A DNA stretch of 54,403 bases, taken from the NCBI GenBank assembly GCA_027311065.1, contig DAICZP010000139.1, forward strand, positions 1 through 54,403, given 5' to 3'. Shown one piece after another: positions 44,372 to 52,765 of this stretch. Both the position numbers and the translations under genes were made by a program. The first letter of the stretch is position 1; each line of letters starts with the position of its first letter. A model generated the notes under the pieces. That model was not told the DNA's origin. It saw nothing but the letters and a program-made list of their open reading frames with translations, and ran no database searches. The DNA is from Thiomonas sp. GTDB lineage: Bacteria; Pseudomonadota; Gammaproteobacteria; Burkholderiales; Burkholderiaceae_C.

Positions 44372-44385
44372 GGACCGTGCGGTCC
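44372..44385. promoter_or_regulatory. Short palindrome upstream of the aldehyde dehydrogenase gene
   Basis: GGACCG-TG-CGGTCC, a perfect 6-bp dyad 30 bp before the start codon. It may be an operator. No regulator gene is adjacent, so this is weak. Confidence 0.25.
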
Positions 44386-44414
44386 GTGCCGCCGGCAACG
44401 TTCGGGTGACCACG

Positions 44415-45839
44415 ATGGATTCCAGCTGTTCTGCCCAGACCGCACAATTGTTGATCGATGTGCTTCGCCAGCAGCGTGACGCATATGCGCGCGACCCGTT
44501 CCCCGACCTGGGGCAGCGCATAGCCGACTTGCGCACCTTGCAGCGCTTCCTGCGCGACCACAAGCACGCCTTGTGCGCGGCGATTGACGCCGATTATGGC
44601 CATCGGTCGCGGCACGAAACGATGATGGCGGAAATCGTGCCGGCGTTGGCTGGCATCGATCACGCCGTGCGGCACCTGCGTCGTTGGATGCGGCCACGGC
44701 GTCGCGAGGTCGATCGGTTGATGTTCGGCCTGGCCGGCAACCGTGTCATTCCACAGCCCCTGGGTGTCGTGGGGGTGATCGTGCCGTGGAATTTCCCGGT
44801 CAATCTCAGCTTTGTTCCCTTGACCTGCATTCTCGCGGCCGGCAACCGCGCGATGGTGAAAATGAGTGAAAACTCGCGTCATCTCGCTGCCCTGCTCCTG
44901 GCGAAAATGCCAGGCTATTTTCCACCCGAGAAGCTGTGTTTCTTTGACGAGACGGGTGGCGTCGGCGCGGCGTTTTCGCAGCTGGCGTTCGACCACTTGC
45001 TCTTTACCGGATCTGGGCAGACGGGCCGCGCCGTCATGGCGGCAGCGGCCCGCAATTTATGCCCCGTCACGCTCGAACTCGGAGGCAAGGCGCCCGCGAT
45101 TGTCTGCGACGATTTTGAGTTGAGCACCGCGGCGGAGCGTATTTTGTTCGTCAAGTTTCTCAACGCTGGGCAGATATGTACTACGGTCGACCATGCTTGG
45201 ATACCGAAAGCACGGCTGGACGCCTTCGTCGAACTGGCGCAATCCATCGTGCCGTCGAGCTTCAAGGACCTGCACTCACCCGACTACACTTCGATCATCG
45301 ACGCGGCCGCTTTTGACCGTCTCGTCGCCGCGCTCGATGAGGCGCGGGCAGGCGGCGCCTCCGTGGTGCAGTTGCTCCCCGGGCCTGCATACGACCGCGC
45401 CACGCGGCGCATCGCGCCGCACATCGTGCTCGACGCACCGGCTGACTGTGCGTTGATGCAAGGCGAGATTTTTGGTCCGATTCTCCCGCTTCGAGGCTAC
45501 GACTCACTCGAAGAGGTCATCACCAGTGTCAACGCCGGTCCCCGGCCGCTCGCGATCTACCCTTTCACCCACGACGGTCGCGTCCTCGACCAGCTGCTCG
45601 CGCGGGTGATGTCGGGGGGGGTGTCGGTCAATGATGCGCTGTTCCACGTTGGACAGCACGACCTGCCATTCGGCGGCGTGGGCGCCTCCGGGATGGGCCA
45701 TTACCATGGCCGGGAGGGGTTCGAGACGTTTTCCAAGCTGCGGCCCGTGTTCCAACAGGCGCGCTGGAGTTCGTTGCGCCTTCTGCGCCCGCCGTATGGT
45801 CGCGTGGCCGACTGGATTCTGGCCTTCCTCGCACGCTGA
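44415..45839 (+). CDS. Coniferyl-aldehyde-dehydrogenase-like enzyme
   Basis: 474 residues, class 3-like aldehyde dehydrogenase. Catalytic C255 (AGQICTTVDH), general base E221 (ELGGKAP), N126 (PWNFPVN). The C-terminal motif FGGVGASGMGHYHGREGFET and the hydrophobic tail RPPYGRVADWILAFL match coniferyl aldehyde dehydrogenases (CalB-type). Members oxidise medium-chain or aromatic aldehydes to acids. No aromatic degradation genes are adjacent, so a broad aldehyde role is as likely as lignin use. The ATG at 44415 was chosen over the longer frame for homology. Confidence 0.88.
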   Translation: MDSSCSAQTAQLLIDVLRQQRDAYARDPFPDLGQRIADLRTLQRFLRDHKHALCAAIDADYGHRSRHETMMAEIVPALAGIDHAVRHLRRWMRPRRREVDRLMFGLAGNRVIPQPLGVVGVIVPWNFPVNLSFVPLTCILAAGNRAMVKMSENSRHLAALLLAKMPGYFPPEKLCFFDETGGVGAAFSQLAFDHLLFTGSGQTGRAVMAAAARNLCPVTLELGGKAPAIVCDDFELSTAAERILFVKFLNAGQICTTVDHAWIPKARLDAFVELAQSIVPSSFKDLHSPDYTSIIDAAAFDRLVAALDEARAGGASVVQLLPGPAYDRATRRIAPHIVLDAPADCALMQGEIFGPILPLRGYDSLEEVITSVNAGPRPLAIYPFTHDGRVLDQLLARVMSGGVSVNDALFHVGQHDLPFGGVGASGMGHYHGREGFETFSKLRPVFQQARWSSLRLLRPPYGRVADWILAFLAR

Positions 45840-45871
45840 AGCGCAGGGGGCCAGAATCCCGTCCCAGTGGA

Positions 45872-47002
45872 TCAGATCAATGCAAGGTCGTTCCCGCTGT
45901 CGATCTTGCCAGGCGACCGCTTGCCGTGCAGTTTGATTCGCAGACGCAGGTCGTTGACCGAATCGGCTGCACGCAGTGCATCCTCATAGCCGATTCGCCC
46001 AGCCTCGTAAAGGTCGAACAGGGCCTGGTCAAAGGTCTGCATTCCGATGTTGGTCGACCCTGCCATGACCGTCTTGATGTCGGCAACTTGCCCTGACATG
46101 ATCTTGTCGGCGATCAGCGGGGAGTTGATCATGATTTCCACCGCCGCCGCACGCCCTTTGCCGTCATCGTTGCGGATCAGACGCTGCGACACGATCGCAC
46201 GAATGTTCATGGACAGATCCATCAGCAATTGCGCGTGCCGATCCTCCGGGAAGAAGTTGAGGACGCGGTCGATGGCCTGGTTGGCGTTGTTCGCGTGGAG
46301 GGTGGCGAGCACCAGGTGTCCGGTTTCGGAGAAGACGACGGCGCGGTCCATGGTTTCGCGGTCGCGGATTTCTCCCATGAGAATGACGTCAGGAGCCTGC
46401 CGCAGTGTGTCCTTGAGAGCGTCGTCCCAGCCCTCGGAGTCCTGGCCGACCTCGCGCTGATTGACGATACACCGTTTGTGACGGTGCAGGAACTCGATGG
46501 GGTCCTCGATCGTGATGATGTGCCCCTGCGTGTTCTCGTTGCGGTAGTCGAGAAGCGCCGCCATGGAGGTGCTCTTGCCGCTCCCCGTCGAGCCCACGAA
46601 CAGAATCAGCCCGCGTTTCGTCAAGGACAGCTCCGCCAGGATCGGCGGCAGGCCAAGCTGCGCAATGGTTGGAATTTCGAGGGGGATCGTTCTAGCGACC
46701 ATGGCGACACTGCCGCGTTGCGTGAACACGTTGCAGCGAAACCGACCGACCCCATTCGGGGCGATGGAAAAATTCGTCGCGCGTCGATGCTCGAAATCCG
46801 CGCGTTGGCGATCATTCATGATCGACATGGCGAGTGCCTTGGTCTGCTGCTCGTTCAGCGGATGGGCTGACAGCGGCTCGACGTGGCCGTCGAGCTTGAT
46901 CGCGGGGGGGAATCCTGCCGTGATGAAAAGATCAGACCCGCCGCGTGACATCAACGCGCCCAAGGCCTTGTGAATGAACATCGTCGCTTCAGATTGTTCC
47001 AA
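45872..47002 (-). CDS. pilU: PilU-type twitching motility ATPase
   Basis: 376 residues. Walker A GSTGSGKST (137-145), Asp box around 162-170 (IITIEDPIE), Walker B DVILMGEIRD (205-214), His box HLVLATLHANNA (229-240). The N-terminal GSDLFITAGFPPAIK is the PilU form. PilU is an accessory retraction ATPase of type IV pili that acts with PilT. The start is TTG at 47002: AGGAG sits 8 bp before it and the resulting MEQSEATMFIHKAL aligns with known PilU starts; the ATG at 46981 would drop this. pilT, which usually precedes pilU, is not adjacent. Confidence 0.85.
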   Translation of the reverse strand: MEQSEATMFIHKALGALMSRGGSDLFITAGFPPAIKLDGHVEPLSAHPLNEQQTKALAMSIMNDRQRADFEHRRATNFSIAPNGVGRFRCNVFTQRGSVAMVARTIPLEIPTIAQLGLPPILAELSLTKRGLILFVGSTGSGKSTSMAALLDYRNENTQGHIITIEDPIEFLHRHKRCIVNQREVGQDSEGWDDALKDTLRQAPDVILMGEIRDRETMDRAVVFSETGHLVLATLHANNANQAIDRVLNFFPEDRHAQLLMDLSMNIRAIVSQRLIRNDDGKGRAAAVEIMINSPLIADKIMSGQVADIKTVMAGSTNIGMQTFDQALFDLYEAGRIGYEDALRAADSVNDLRLRIKLHGKRSPGKIDSGNDLALI

Positions 47003-47146
47003 TCAACGTGCTCCTGCCAGGTCTCGATTCCGAACCGGTCGCGTTGCCGCGCCGTATGTGGCGGGTGCAATCGATGTCCACCGCGTTTGCCACCGACATC
47101 ATGATAGGCGGCGCGGAGCGAGCGCCGTTTTCAACAGCCCTCCAGC

Positions 47147-47842
47147 TCAGAACCAGTGCCCGAGAATCGGAGCGATGAGCACGTTGAGAATTCCCACCAG
47201 GACCATCAGCAGTCCGGCGACGGCACCCTCTTCGCGTCCAAAGCCATGGGCTCGCGCGACACCCGCGCCATGGGCGCCCATGCCGAGCAGCGCGCCCGCG
47301 GCCATCCGCGAGCGCAGCGGGAGCAGGGGCAGCACCAACTCTCCCAGCGCGCTGCCCAGGATGCCCGTGAAAACGACAAAGACCGCCGTCAGGTCGGGTT
47401 TGCCGCCGATGTCACCCGATACGGTCATCGCGAACGGAGTGCTCATCGACCGTGGCAGCAGGCTCAGCAACAGGCTTCGATCCAATCCCAGCACATCGGC
47501 CAGTGCCCACACCGAGAGCATCGCGGTGCAACTGCCGATGACCGCGCCGCCAAGAAGTACGGGCCAATGGCGTCGGATCAGACCGCGTTGTTCCCATAGC
47601 GGAATGGCGAAGGCCACGGTTGCGGGGCCGAGCAGGGCGACCAGCCAGTGGGTGCGACGAATGTAGTCCACATAAGGTTCGTGCAAGGCCAGCGCAATCG
47701 CGATCAACAAGGCCGGGGCCAGCAGCAGCGGTGTTGACCACCATTGCCGCAGACGCGCATGAAGCCATCGCCCGATCTGGTAGCTCGCGATGGTCGCGAG
47801 TGACCAGAACATGGCGTCAAGAACGGGGTTCTGCAGCAGCAT
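47147..47842 (-). CDS. LrgB/CidB-family membrane protein
   Basis: 231 residues, about seven hydrophobic segments. LrgB pattern: MSTPFAMTVSGDIGGKPDLT and AGALLGMGAHGAGVARAHGF. Together with LrgA-type proteins it forms a system first described as holin/antiholin-like murein hydrolase control; plant and bacterial homologues also export glycolate, pyruvate or related acids. The start lies inside the lrgA-like gene (26-bp overlap), so the pair is coupled. Confidence 0.9.
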   Translation of the reverse strand: MLLQNPVLDAMFWSLATIASYQIGRWLHARLRQWWSTPLLLAPALLIAIALALHEPYVDYIRRTHWLVALLGPATVAFAIPLWEQRGLIRRHWPVLLGGAVIGSCTAMLSVWALADVLGLDRSLLLSLLPRSMSTPFAMTVSGDIGGKPDLTAVFVVFTGILGSALGELVLPLLPLRSRMAAGALLGMGAHGAGVARAHGFGREEGAVAGLLMVLVGILNVLIAPILGHWF

Positions 47843-48251
47843 GATGGTCCTCCGTGGGTTGGGCGTGCAGCCGCATGCCGAATTCGACCGTGAGCGCGGT
47901 GACTGTCATGACCAGAATCGTGCTGACGAGGATCAAGGTCAGGACCTTGAGACCCAGCATCCCGATCAACTCGGGGTGGTTCAGGATCGCCAGCACGGCC
48001 GGAACGAAAAACAGCAGCATCTCGGCGACGAACCAGTTGGCGCCTCCCCGAACCGTCGTTTCCCGCACGCCCCCACTGGCGAGCAGCGCCAGCAGCAGCG
48101 CCATGCCGATGATGCCGCCGGGGATCGGTACGTGTGTGCGTTCGGCGATGGCGTTGCCGGCGAGCCAGAACCCGATGACCACCGCGATTTGCAGCGGACG
48201 GTGCGTTCTGATGGTGCGGCGGGCCGCCGCGAGGACGTTGCGCAGTTGCAT
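47817..48251 (-). CDS. LrgA/CidA-family membrane protein
   Basis: 144 residues from the ATG at 48251, with AGGGAG upstream. Four helices; HVPIPGGIIGMALLLALLAS is the LrgA motif, with MLLFFVPAVLAILNHPEL after it. Co-transcribed with the LrgB-type gene and divergent from a LysR gene, the same arrangement as cid/lrg loci under CidR-type control. Confidence 0.9.
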   Translation of the reverse strand: MQLRNVLAAARRTIRTHRPLQIAVVIGFWLAGNAIAERTHVPIPGGIIGMALLLALLASGGVRETTVRGGANWFVAEMLLFFVPAVLAILNHPELIGMLGLKVLTLILVSTILVMTVTALTVEFGMRLHAQPTEDHHAAAEPRS

Positions 48252-48280
48252 GACGAGCTCCCTGGATGGAAACCAAGTGT

Positions 48281-48301
48281 ATGCCGCATAGCACAATGCA
48301 T
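48281..48301. promoter_or_regulatory. Candidate LysR operator between lrgA and lysR
   Basis: ATGCCGCAT (48281-48289) and ATGCAT (48296-48301) are two dyads in the divergent intergenic region, 30-50 bp from both start codons. This spacing is typical of LysR-type binding sites. Confidence 0.4.
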
Positions 48302-48350
48302 AAAATGAATTCTTTGACTATGTTGAAGTCGTTATAAGAATGGAGACGTC

Positions 48351-49235
48351 ATGGATGTTCGCAAGCTTCGCGCATTTGTCGAGGTGGTTCGTCACGGCGG
48401 GTTTACGCGTGCGGCGAAGGTTGTGTTCCTGACGCAGTCGACGATCAGCAAGGCGGTGAAGCAACTCGAGGACGAGTTTGGACTGCCTTTGCTCGACCGC
48501 GCGGGCGGCCGTCAGTCGCTCACGGCGGCGGGCGAGATCGTGTTTCGGCGCGCGCTCGCGATGCTCGCCGAACGCGACAGTCTGATCGAGGAGCTCAACG
48601 CCCTGCGAGGCTTGCAGCGCGGAACGCTGCGTCTGGGGCTGCCGGCCATAGGGTCGAGCGCGCTGTTTGCCCCGGTGTTCTCGATCTACCGGAAAAACTA
48701 CCCTGGCATCGACGTCCGCATCGTCGAGCAGGGGAGCAAGCGCCTCGAGGAGTTGATCCTGAGCGGGGAACTCGATCTGGCAGCATCGTTGCTCCCGGTG
48801 CCCGCGTCGCTCGCGTGGGAGGAGGTACGGTGCGAGCCCCTGGATCTCCTCGTCGCAGCCACCGACTCTCTCGCCGCGCGCGCGAGCGTCGTGCTCGGCG
48901 ACCTCGCCACCCGGCCTTTCATCCTGTTTGGCGAAGGCTTCGCCTTGAGCCCCGTCATCATCGACGCCTGCGCCGCGCAGGGCTTCGTTCCGACCGTCGT
49001 GGCCCGATCGAGTCAGATCGATTTCGTGCTTGAGCTCATATCCGACGGGCTTGGCGTCGGCTTTTTGCCGAGGTTCATTGCCCAGCAGCGCCTGCCGCCG
49101 GGCGTGTGCCGAATTCCCATCGACGACCCGGCAATGGTCTGGAACATTGCCCTGGTGTGGCGCCGGGGAGGTTATCTCTCACAGGCAGCGCAAGCCTGGA
49201 TCGGCGCGGTACGCGAGCAACGTGCCCGGTCGTGA
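48351..49235 (+). CDS. LysR-family regulator, CidR-like
   Basis: 294 residues. HTH: AFVEVVRHGGFTRAAKVVFL, then TQSTISKAVKQLEDEFGLPL. Effector domain with RIVEQGSKRLEELILSGELD and SDGLGVGFLPRFIAQQRLP. It faces the lrgA-lrgB pair across 99 bp. CidR in Gram-positive bacteria activates cid genes in response to acetate or weak-acid stress. A similar role is inferred from the layout only. Confidence 0.88.
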   Translation: MDVRKLRAFVEVVRHGGFTRAAKVVFLTQSTISKAVKQLEDEFGLPLLDRAGGRQSLTAAGEIVFRRALAMLAERDSLIEELNALRGLQRGTLRLGLPAIGSSALFAPVFSIYRKNYPGIDVRIVEQGSKRLEELILSGELDLAASLLPVPASLAWEEVRCEPLDLLVAATDSLAARASVVLGDLATRPFILFGEGFALSPVIIDACAAQGFVPTVVARSSQIDFVLELISDGLGVGFLPRFIAQQRLPPGVCRIPIDDPAMVWNIALVWRRGGYLSQAAQAWIGAVREQRARS

Positions 49236-49305
49236 GAGCCGAGGCCCTCCGTGCGCCCCGAACCCGTGCGCCGCCCTGGCGGGATGGATGTCGGTGCTCG
49301 CTTGT

Positions 49306-50028
49306 TCATTGCGTCGGTGGCGTCGGCGGCATCGTGGCGGCCAGGCCATCGAGTCCGCCGAGGAACAGTGCGACGCTATCGCTGACCCAGCGCGTGCGCT
49401 GCGCCGCCGAGAAGGTTCGTCCGAGCCCGAGCGCCTGCATTTGCGGCAGCGAAACCAACAACTGCAAAAGCTGCGTGGCCGCGAATTCTGCGGTTTGTGG
49501 TGGGAGGTCCTGCCTGGATCGCAGCAGTCCCACCACATGAGCCACCACGGTTTCCCGTCCGCGCGACAGCGTGACCGCCTCGAGCAATTCCGGAAACCTG
49601 GACGATTCGGCGACGATGAGTCGATGCAAGGCAAGAATCCGGGGTGTCAAGGCCGCGTCGAGCACGCGTGCGCCGAGGTTTTGCAAGGCAGTTTCGAGAT
49701 CCGTGTCACTCGCACCTGACGCGCCGGTGGTGGGGCGGGCGGCATCGATGAGGCCGCCGACGACCGCACGCATCAGCGCTGCCTTGTCCGGATAGCGGTG
49801 ATAGAAGGTTCGCTTGGAGACCCCGGCGCGCGCTGCGATCGCCTCGATGGTGGTGGCACCATACCCATGCGCGAGCATCAGTTCGGTGGCGGTATCGAGA
49901 ATGCGCGCACCCAGTTCGGCAGCGGCCTCGCGCGATGGCCTCCCCCCACGGGATGGTTGCGCTCCCGGCGTATTCCGGGAGGACGGCGCCGGGGCGTTCG
50001 GGACACTTGCGTGGGGGCTGCTTTTCAT
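49306..50028 (-). CDS. TetR/AcrR-family regulator
   Basis: 240 residues from the ATG at 50028. Before the HTH is a 40-residue basic, low-complexity leader. HTH: TTIEAIAARAGVSKRTFYHR, in a helical region starting ARILDTATELMLAHGYGATT. The C-terminal domain resembles the TetR_C families that bind hydrophobic ligands. It is a monocistronic gene without an evident efflux partner nearby. A strong inverted repeat 68 bp upstream suggests autoregulation. Confidence 0.85.
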   Translation of the reverse strand: MKSSPHASVPNAPAPSSRNTPGAQPSRGGRPSREAAAELGARILDTATELMLAHGYGATTIEAIAARAGVSKRTFYHRYPDKAALMRAVVGGLIDAARPTTGASGASDTDLETALQNLGARVLDAALTPRILALHRLIVAESSRFPELLEAVTLSRGRETVVAHVVGLLRSRQDLPPQTAEFAATQLLQLLVSLPQMQALGLGRTFSAAQRTRWVSDSVALFLGGLDGLAATMPPTPPTQ

Positions 50029-50095
50029 GGCGCGGGATACGTGGTGCCGTGTCCGAAGGTTTGATGATTGTTCCCACTCTATGGGATCGTGAAAC

Positions 50096-50116
50096 GCAAC
50101 GCAACCGGCGCGTTGC
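50096..50116. promoter_or_regulatory. Inverted repeat upstream of the tetR gene
   Basis: GCAACGC-AACCGGC-GCGTTGC: perfect 7-bp arms around a 7-bp spacer, 68 bp before the TetR start codon. Size and place fit a TetR operator. Confidence 0.5.
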
Positions 50117-50302
50117 ATTATCTCGCCACTGGACCGTGAGGCGCGTCAAGAAAGTACAAAACTGACGAGCGCTTCACCTGTCAAGGGCACTCAGCGACGC
50201 CGATGTCATTCTGAAAGGCATCTCGCGTATCCAGGTGGACTATGCTCGGAGTTCCGACGCCGGCACCCCGAGCCGGACATTGCCGACCGGCACGCTTCAA
50301 CC

Positions 50303-50494
50303 ATGTATTCGCTCATCATTTCCACGCTTGCCTACCCCATCGTCGCCTGGTGGATGCATCGCAGGCTCGAGGACGTCCTAGAGCCCGGGGGTACCCGTAA
50401 AATTCTGGTCGTGGTGGCCGCTTCCGTGGTGTGCTGGGCGATCGGCGCCGGGATCGACTGGGCCTTTCCGGGGCAGGTGTTGCATCTGCTTTGA
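50303..50494 (+). CDS. Small two-helix inner membrane protein
   Basis: 63 residues. First helix MYSLIISTLAYPIVAWW, a charged loop (MHRRLEDVLEPGGTRK) and a second helix ILVVVAASVVCWAIGAGIDW. The clean membrane-loop-membrane pattern and the hydrophobic content unlike the antisense frames suggest a real small membrane protein. No family recognised. It stands between the tetR operator region and a small orphan gene. Confidence 0.5.
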   Translation: MYSLIISTLAYPIVAWWMHRRLEDVLEPGGTRKILVVVAASVVCWAIGAGIDWAFPGQVLHLL

Positions 50495-50632
50495 GTCTGC
50501 GATGCCAGACCTGGTTTCGCCTCCAGCTTGATCTCGCGCAAGCGGGTTGCGACGTGTTTGCGCAAGGCGCCGGCGCGTGCACCTACACTCCTTGAAAGCG
50601 GGGGCGCCTGACGAAGCAAAAAAGGAAGTACA

Positions 50633-50932
50633 TTGACTGATGCACACTACACGCACGAGCACCTGGTGGCGTTGGGGTTCAGAATTCAAAGCTCGGGCGA
50701 TCTCGCGTTTGCGCGTTGGATCGTGAAGCAGGTGGGGGCTGAGCGCGCCGCCGCGGCCGCGCATACATTGCGGAGCCGACGACCGCCGCGGCCGGCCAGG
50801 GTTGCCGCTGAGCTGGGTCTTGGCGATACGGACTGGGTCGGCGTGGTGCACGTCTGCTCGCCGCTGGCGCGCGCGTTCGCGGCGCGCCGTACCGACCCGG
50901 ATGGAACACAGGGCGGCCTCAGCGCCCGGTGA
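50633..50932 (+). CDS. Possible small protein with TTG start, function unknown
   Basis: 99 residues. The TTG at 50633 follows AAGGAAG at 4 bp, an unusually good ribosome-binding site. The sequence (DAHYTHEHLVALGFRIQSSG, then DLAFARWIVKQVGAE) has helical and neutral character, but the second half turns Arg/Ala/Pro-rich, as in non-coding GC-rich frames. Its end overlaps the convergent hydrolase gene by 14 bp. I do not recognise a family, so treat as tentative. Confidence 0.4.
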   Translation: MTDAHYTHEHLVALGFRIQSSGDLAFARWIVKQVGAERAAAAAHTLRSRRPPRPARVAAELGLGDTDWVGVVHVCSPLARAFAARRTDPDGTQGGLSAR

Positions 50933-51764
50933 TGAAGGCGCGGGTGGCCGCGATCAGCGCCTCAGGCTGGTCGCGGTGGGGAACATGGCCGCAGTTTTCC
51001 CACGCGAGCACTTGGGTTCCCGGCAGGCGGCGGGCGATGCCGCGAACCTGGTCCAGGGTTCCGTAGGGATCATCGATCCCCTGCACCGCCAGCAGCGGAC
51101 AACGTATGTTCGCGAGGTCGGTCTCGATCGACCAGGTCCGGAAGCGAGGGTCGAGCCAGATCCGGTTCCAGCCCCAGAATGCCGAGTCGGGATCATCGTG
51201 ATAACGTGCCAGACGCGCACGCAGACCGGAACGCGCATAAGCGTCTCGCGTGACGGCGATGCCGTCCAGAGTCATCTGCTCGACCATGATATGCGGCGCC
51301 AGCACCACCGCGCCCGCGACGCGATCGGGAAAGCGTGCCGCGTGGAGCAGGGCAATCGAGCCGCCGTCGCTGTGGCCGAACAGCCAATAGCGCCGGTTTG
51401 CCACGCCGATGGCTTCCAGCAGCGCCGGTAACACCTCCCATGCCTGGCGATGCAGGTAGTCGGTATCCCAGAACTCCTCGGGTGCCCGCGGCGTCGATCG
51501 GCCATAGCCGGGGCGGCTGTACACGAGGGCGCGGCAGCCCAGGGCTTCGCACACGCGGCGCGGAAAATCCTTCCACATTGCGATCGACCCCAGGCCCTCG
51601 TGCAGGAAGACCACCAGCGGCGTGTCTGCGGCGGCGCCGATCCATTCGACTTCGACGTTCACGCGTCGTCCGCGCCAGTCGATTCCGATGTGCCGGATGG
51701 AGGCGTCCCCGTGCGCTTCGGTCGGGTCGTTCCGGACGTGTCGGGCATCCATGCGATCGAGCAT
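50919..51764 (-). CDS. Alpha/beta hydrolase with Ser nucleophile
   Basis: 281 residues from the ATG at 51764 (another ATG at 51752 is equally possible; neither has a clear ribosome-binding site). Oxyanion-loop region VFLHEGLGSIAMWKDFP, nucleophile LFGHSDGGSIALL, acid in AVQGIDDPYGTLDQ and His in WENCGHVPHRDQPEA. The nucleophile loop GHSDGG is typical of carboxylesterases and related hydrolases. Divergent from the hydrolase at 51853. Substrate unknown. Confidence 0.85.
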   Translation of the reverse strand: MLDRMDARHVRNDPTEAHGDASIRHIGIDWRGRRVNVEVEWIGAAADTPLVVFLHEGLGSIAMWKDFPRRVCEALGCRALVYSRPGYGRSTPRAPEEFWDTDYLHRQAWEVLPALLEAIGVANRRYWLFGHSDGGSIALLHAARFPDRVAGAVVLAPHIMVEQMTLDGIAVTRDAYARSGLRARLARYHDDPDSAFWGWNRIWLDPRFRTWSIETDLANIRCPLLAVQGIDDPYGTLDQVRGIARRLPGTQVLAWENCGHVPHRDQPEALIAATRAFITGR

Positions 51765-51852
51765 AGCGTTGATTGCATCGACGCGCAGTTCCTGCGGAGT
51801 GCTTTGCCGTCCCCGAGCAGCGTTTTTTCGACAGTGCAAGAATGCACCCATC

Positions 51853-52749
51853 ATGCACCATCACACACTTCGCACCGATGTTCTTGAGATTGCCTTTGAG
51901 GCGCACGGCCCGACGTCCGGCCCAACGGTGATTCTTCTGCACGGGTTTCCTTACGACCCCCGAGGGTTTGACGCGGTTGCACCGCCATTGGCCGCAGAAG
52001 GGTGCCGCGTGCTGGTGCCGTACCTGCGTGGCTACGGTTCCACCCGTTTTCTGTCCGACGCGACGCTGCGTTCGGGCCAGCAGGCGGCGCTGGCCCATGA
52101 CCTGCTGGGGTTCATGGATGCTCTCGGCATCGAGCATGCGGTGCTCATGGGTTATGACTGGGGTGGACGCGCCGCATGCATCGTCTCTGCCTTGTGGCCG
52201 CAGCGCGTGCAAGGGCTCGTCACTTGCACGGGCTACAACATCCAGGATATCGCGGCGGCGGCAAAGCCGATGCCGGCGGCGCAGGAGCACAGGCTGTGGT
52301 ACCAATACTACTTTCACACGGCGCGAGGTCGTGCCGGTCTGGAACAGGATCGGCGTGATATCGCGCGGCTGCTGTGGTCGTTGTGGTCGCCTGACTGGAG
52401 TTTCGACGAGACCACGTTCATGCGCAGCGCAGCATCGTTCGACAACCCTGATTTCGTGGACGTCGTGATTCATTCCTACCGTCATCGTCATGGTGCCGCC
52501 CCGGGCGATCCGGCCCTGGAGCGGATCGAGGCGCGGCTGGCGACCCAGCCGGTCATTCCGGTTCCCACCATCAACCTGCACGGCGCCAGCGACGGCCTCG
52601 GAGAGCCGCTACAACCCGATGCCCATGCGCGCATGTTCACCGGAGATTATGCGCGACGCATTTTGCCGCGGATCGGACACAACGTGCCGCAAGAGGCCCC
52701 GGGCGAGACGGTGGCGGCCATTCGCGACCTCCTGGCGCGTTCGCGCTGA
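51853..52749 (+). CDS. Alpha/beta hydrolase with Asp nucleophile (epoxide hydrolase/dehalogenase-like)
   Basis: 298 residues. HGFPYDPRGFDAVAPPLAAE, then the nucleophile elbow MGYDWGGRAA with D102 in place of Ser, and His in RIGHNVPQEAPGE. An Asp nucleophile points to epoxide hydrolase or haloalkane dehalogenase chemistry rather than to an esterase. The lid region has the YQYYFHTARGRAGL stretch. The ATG at 51853 is preceded by no obvious Shine-Dalgarno. Followed by srkA after 16 bp. The compound is not predictable. Confidence 0.83.
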   Translation: MHHHTLRTDVLEIAFEAHGPTSGPTVILLHGFPYDPRGFDAVAPPLAAEGCRVLVPYLRGYGSTRFLSDATLRSGQQAALAHDLLGFMDALGIEHAVLMGYDWGGRAACIVSALWPQRVQGLVTCTGYNIQDIAAAAKPMPAAQEHRLWYQYYFHTARGRAGLEQDRRDIARLLWSLWSPDWSFDETTFMRSAASFDNPDFVDVVIHSYRHRHGAAPGDPALERIEARLATQPVIPVPTINLHGASDGLGEPLQPDAHARMFTGDYARRILPRIGHNVPQEAPGETVAAIRDLLARSR

Positions 52750-52765
52750 GTTCCCAACCTGCCCC

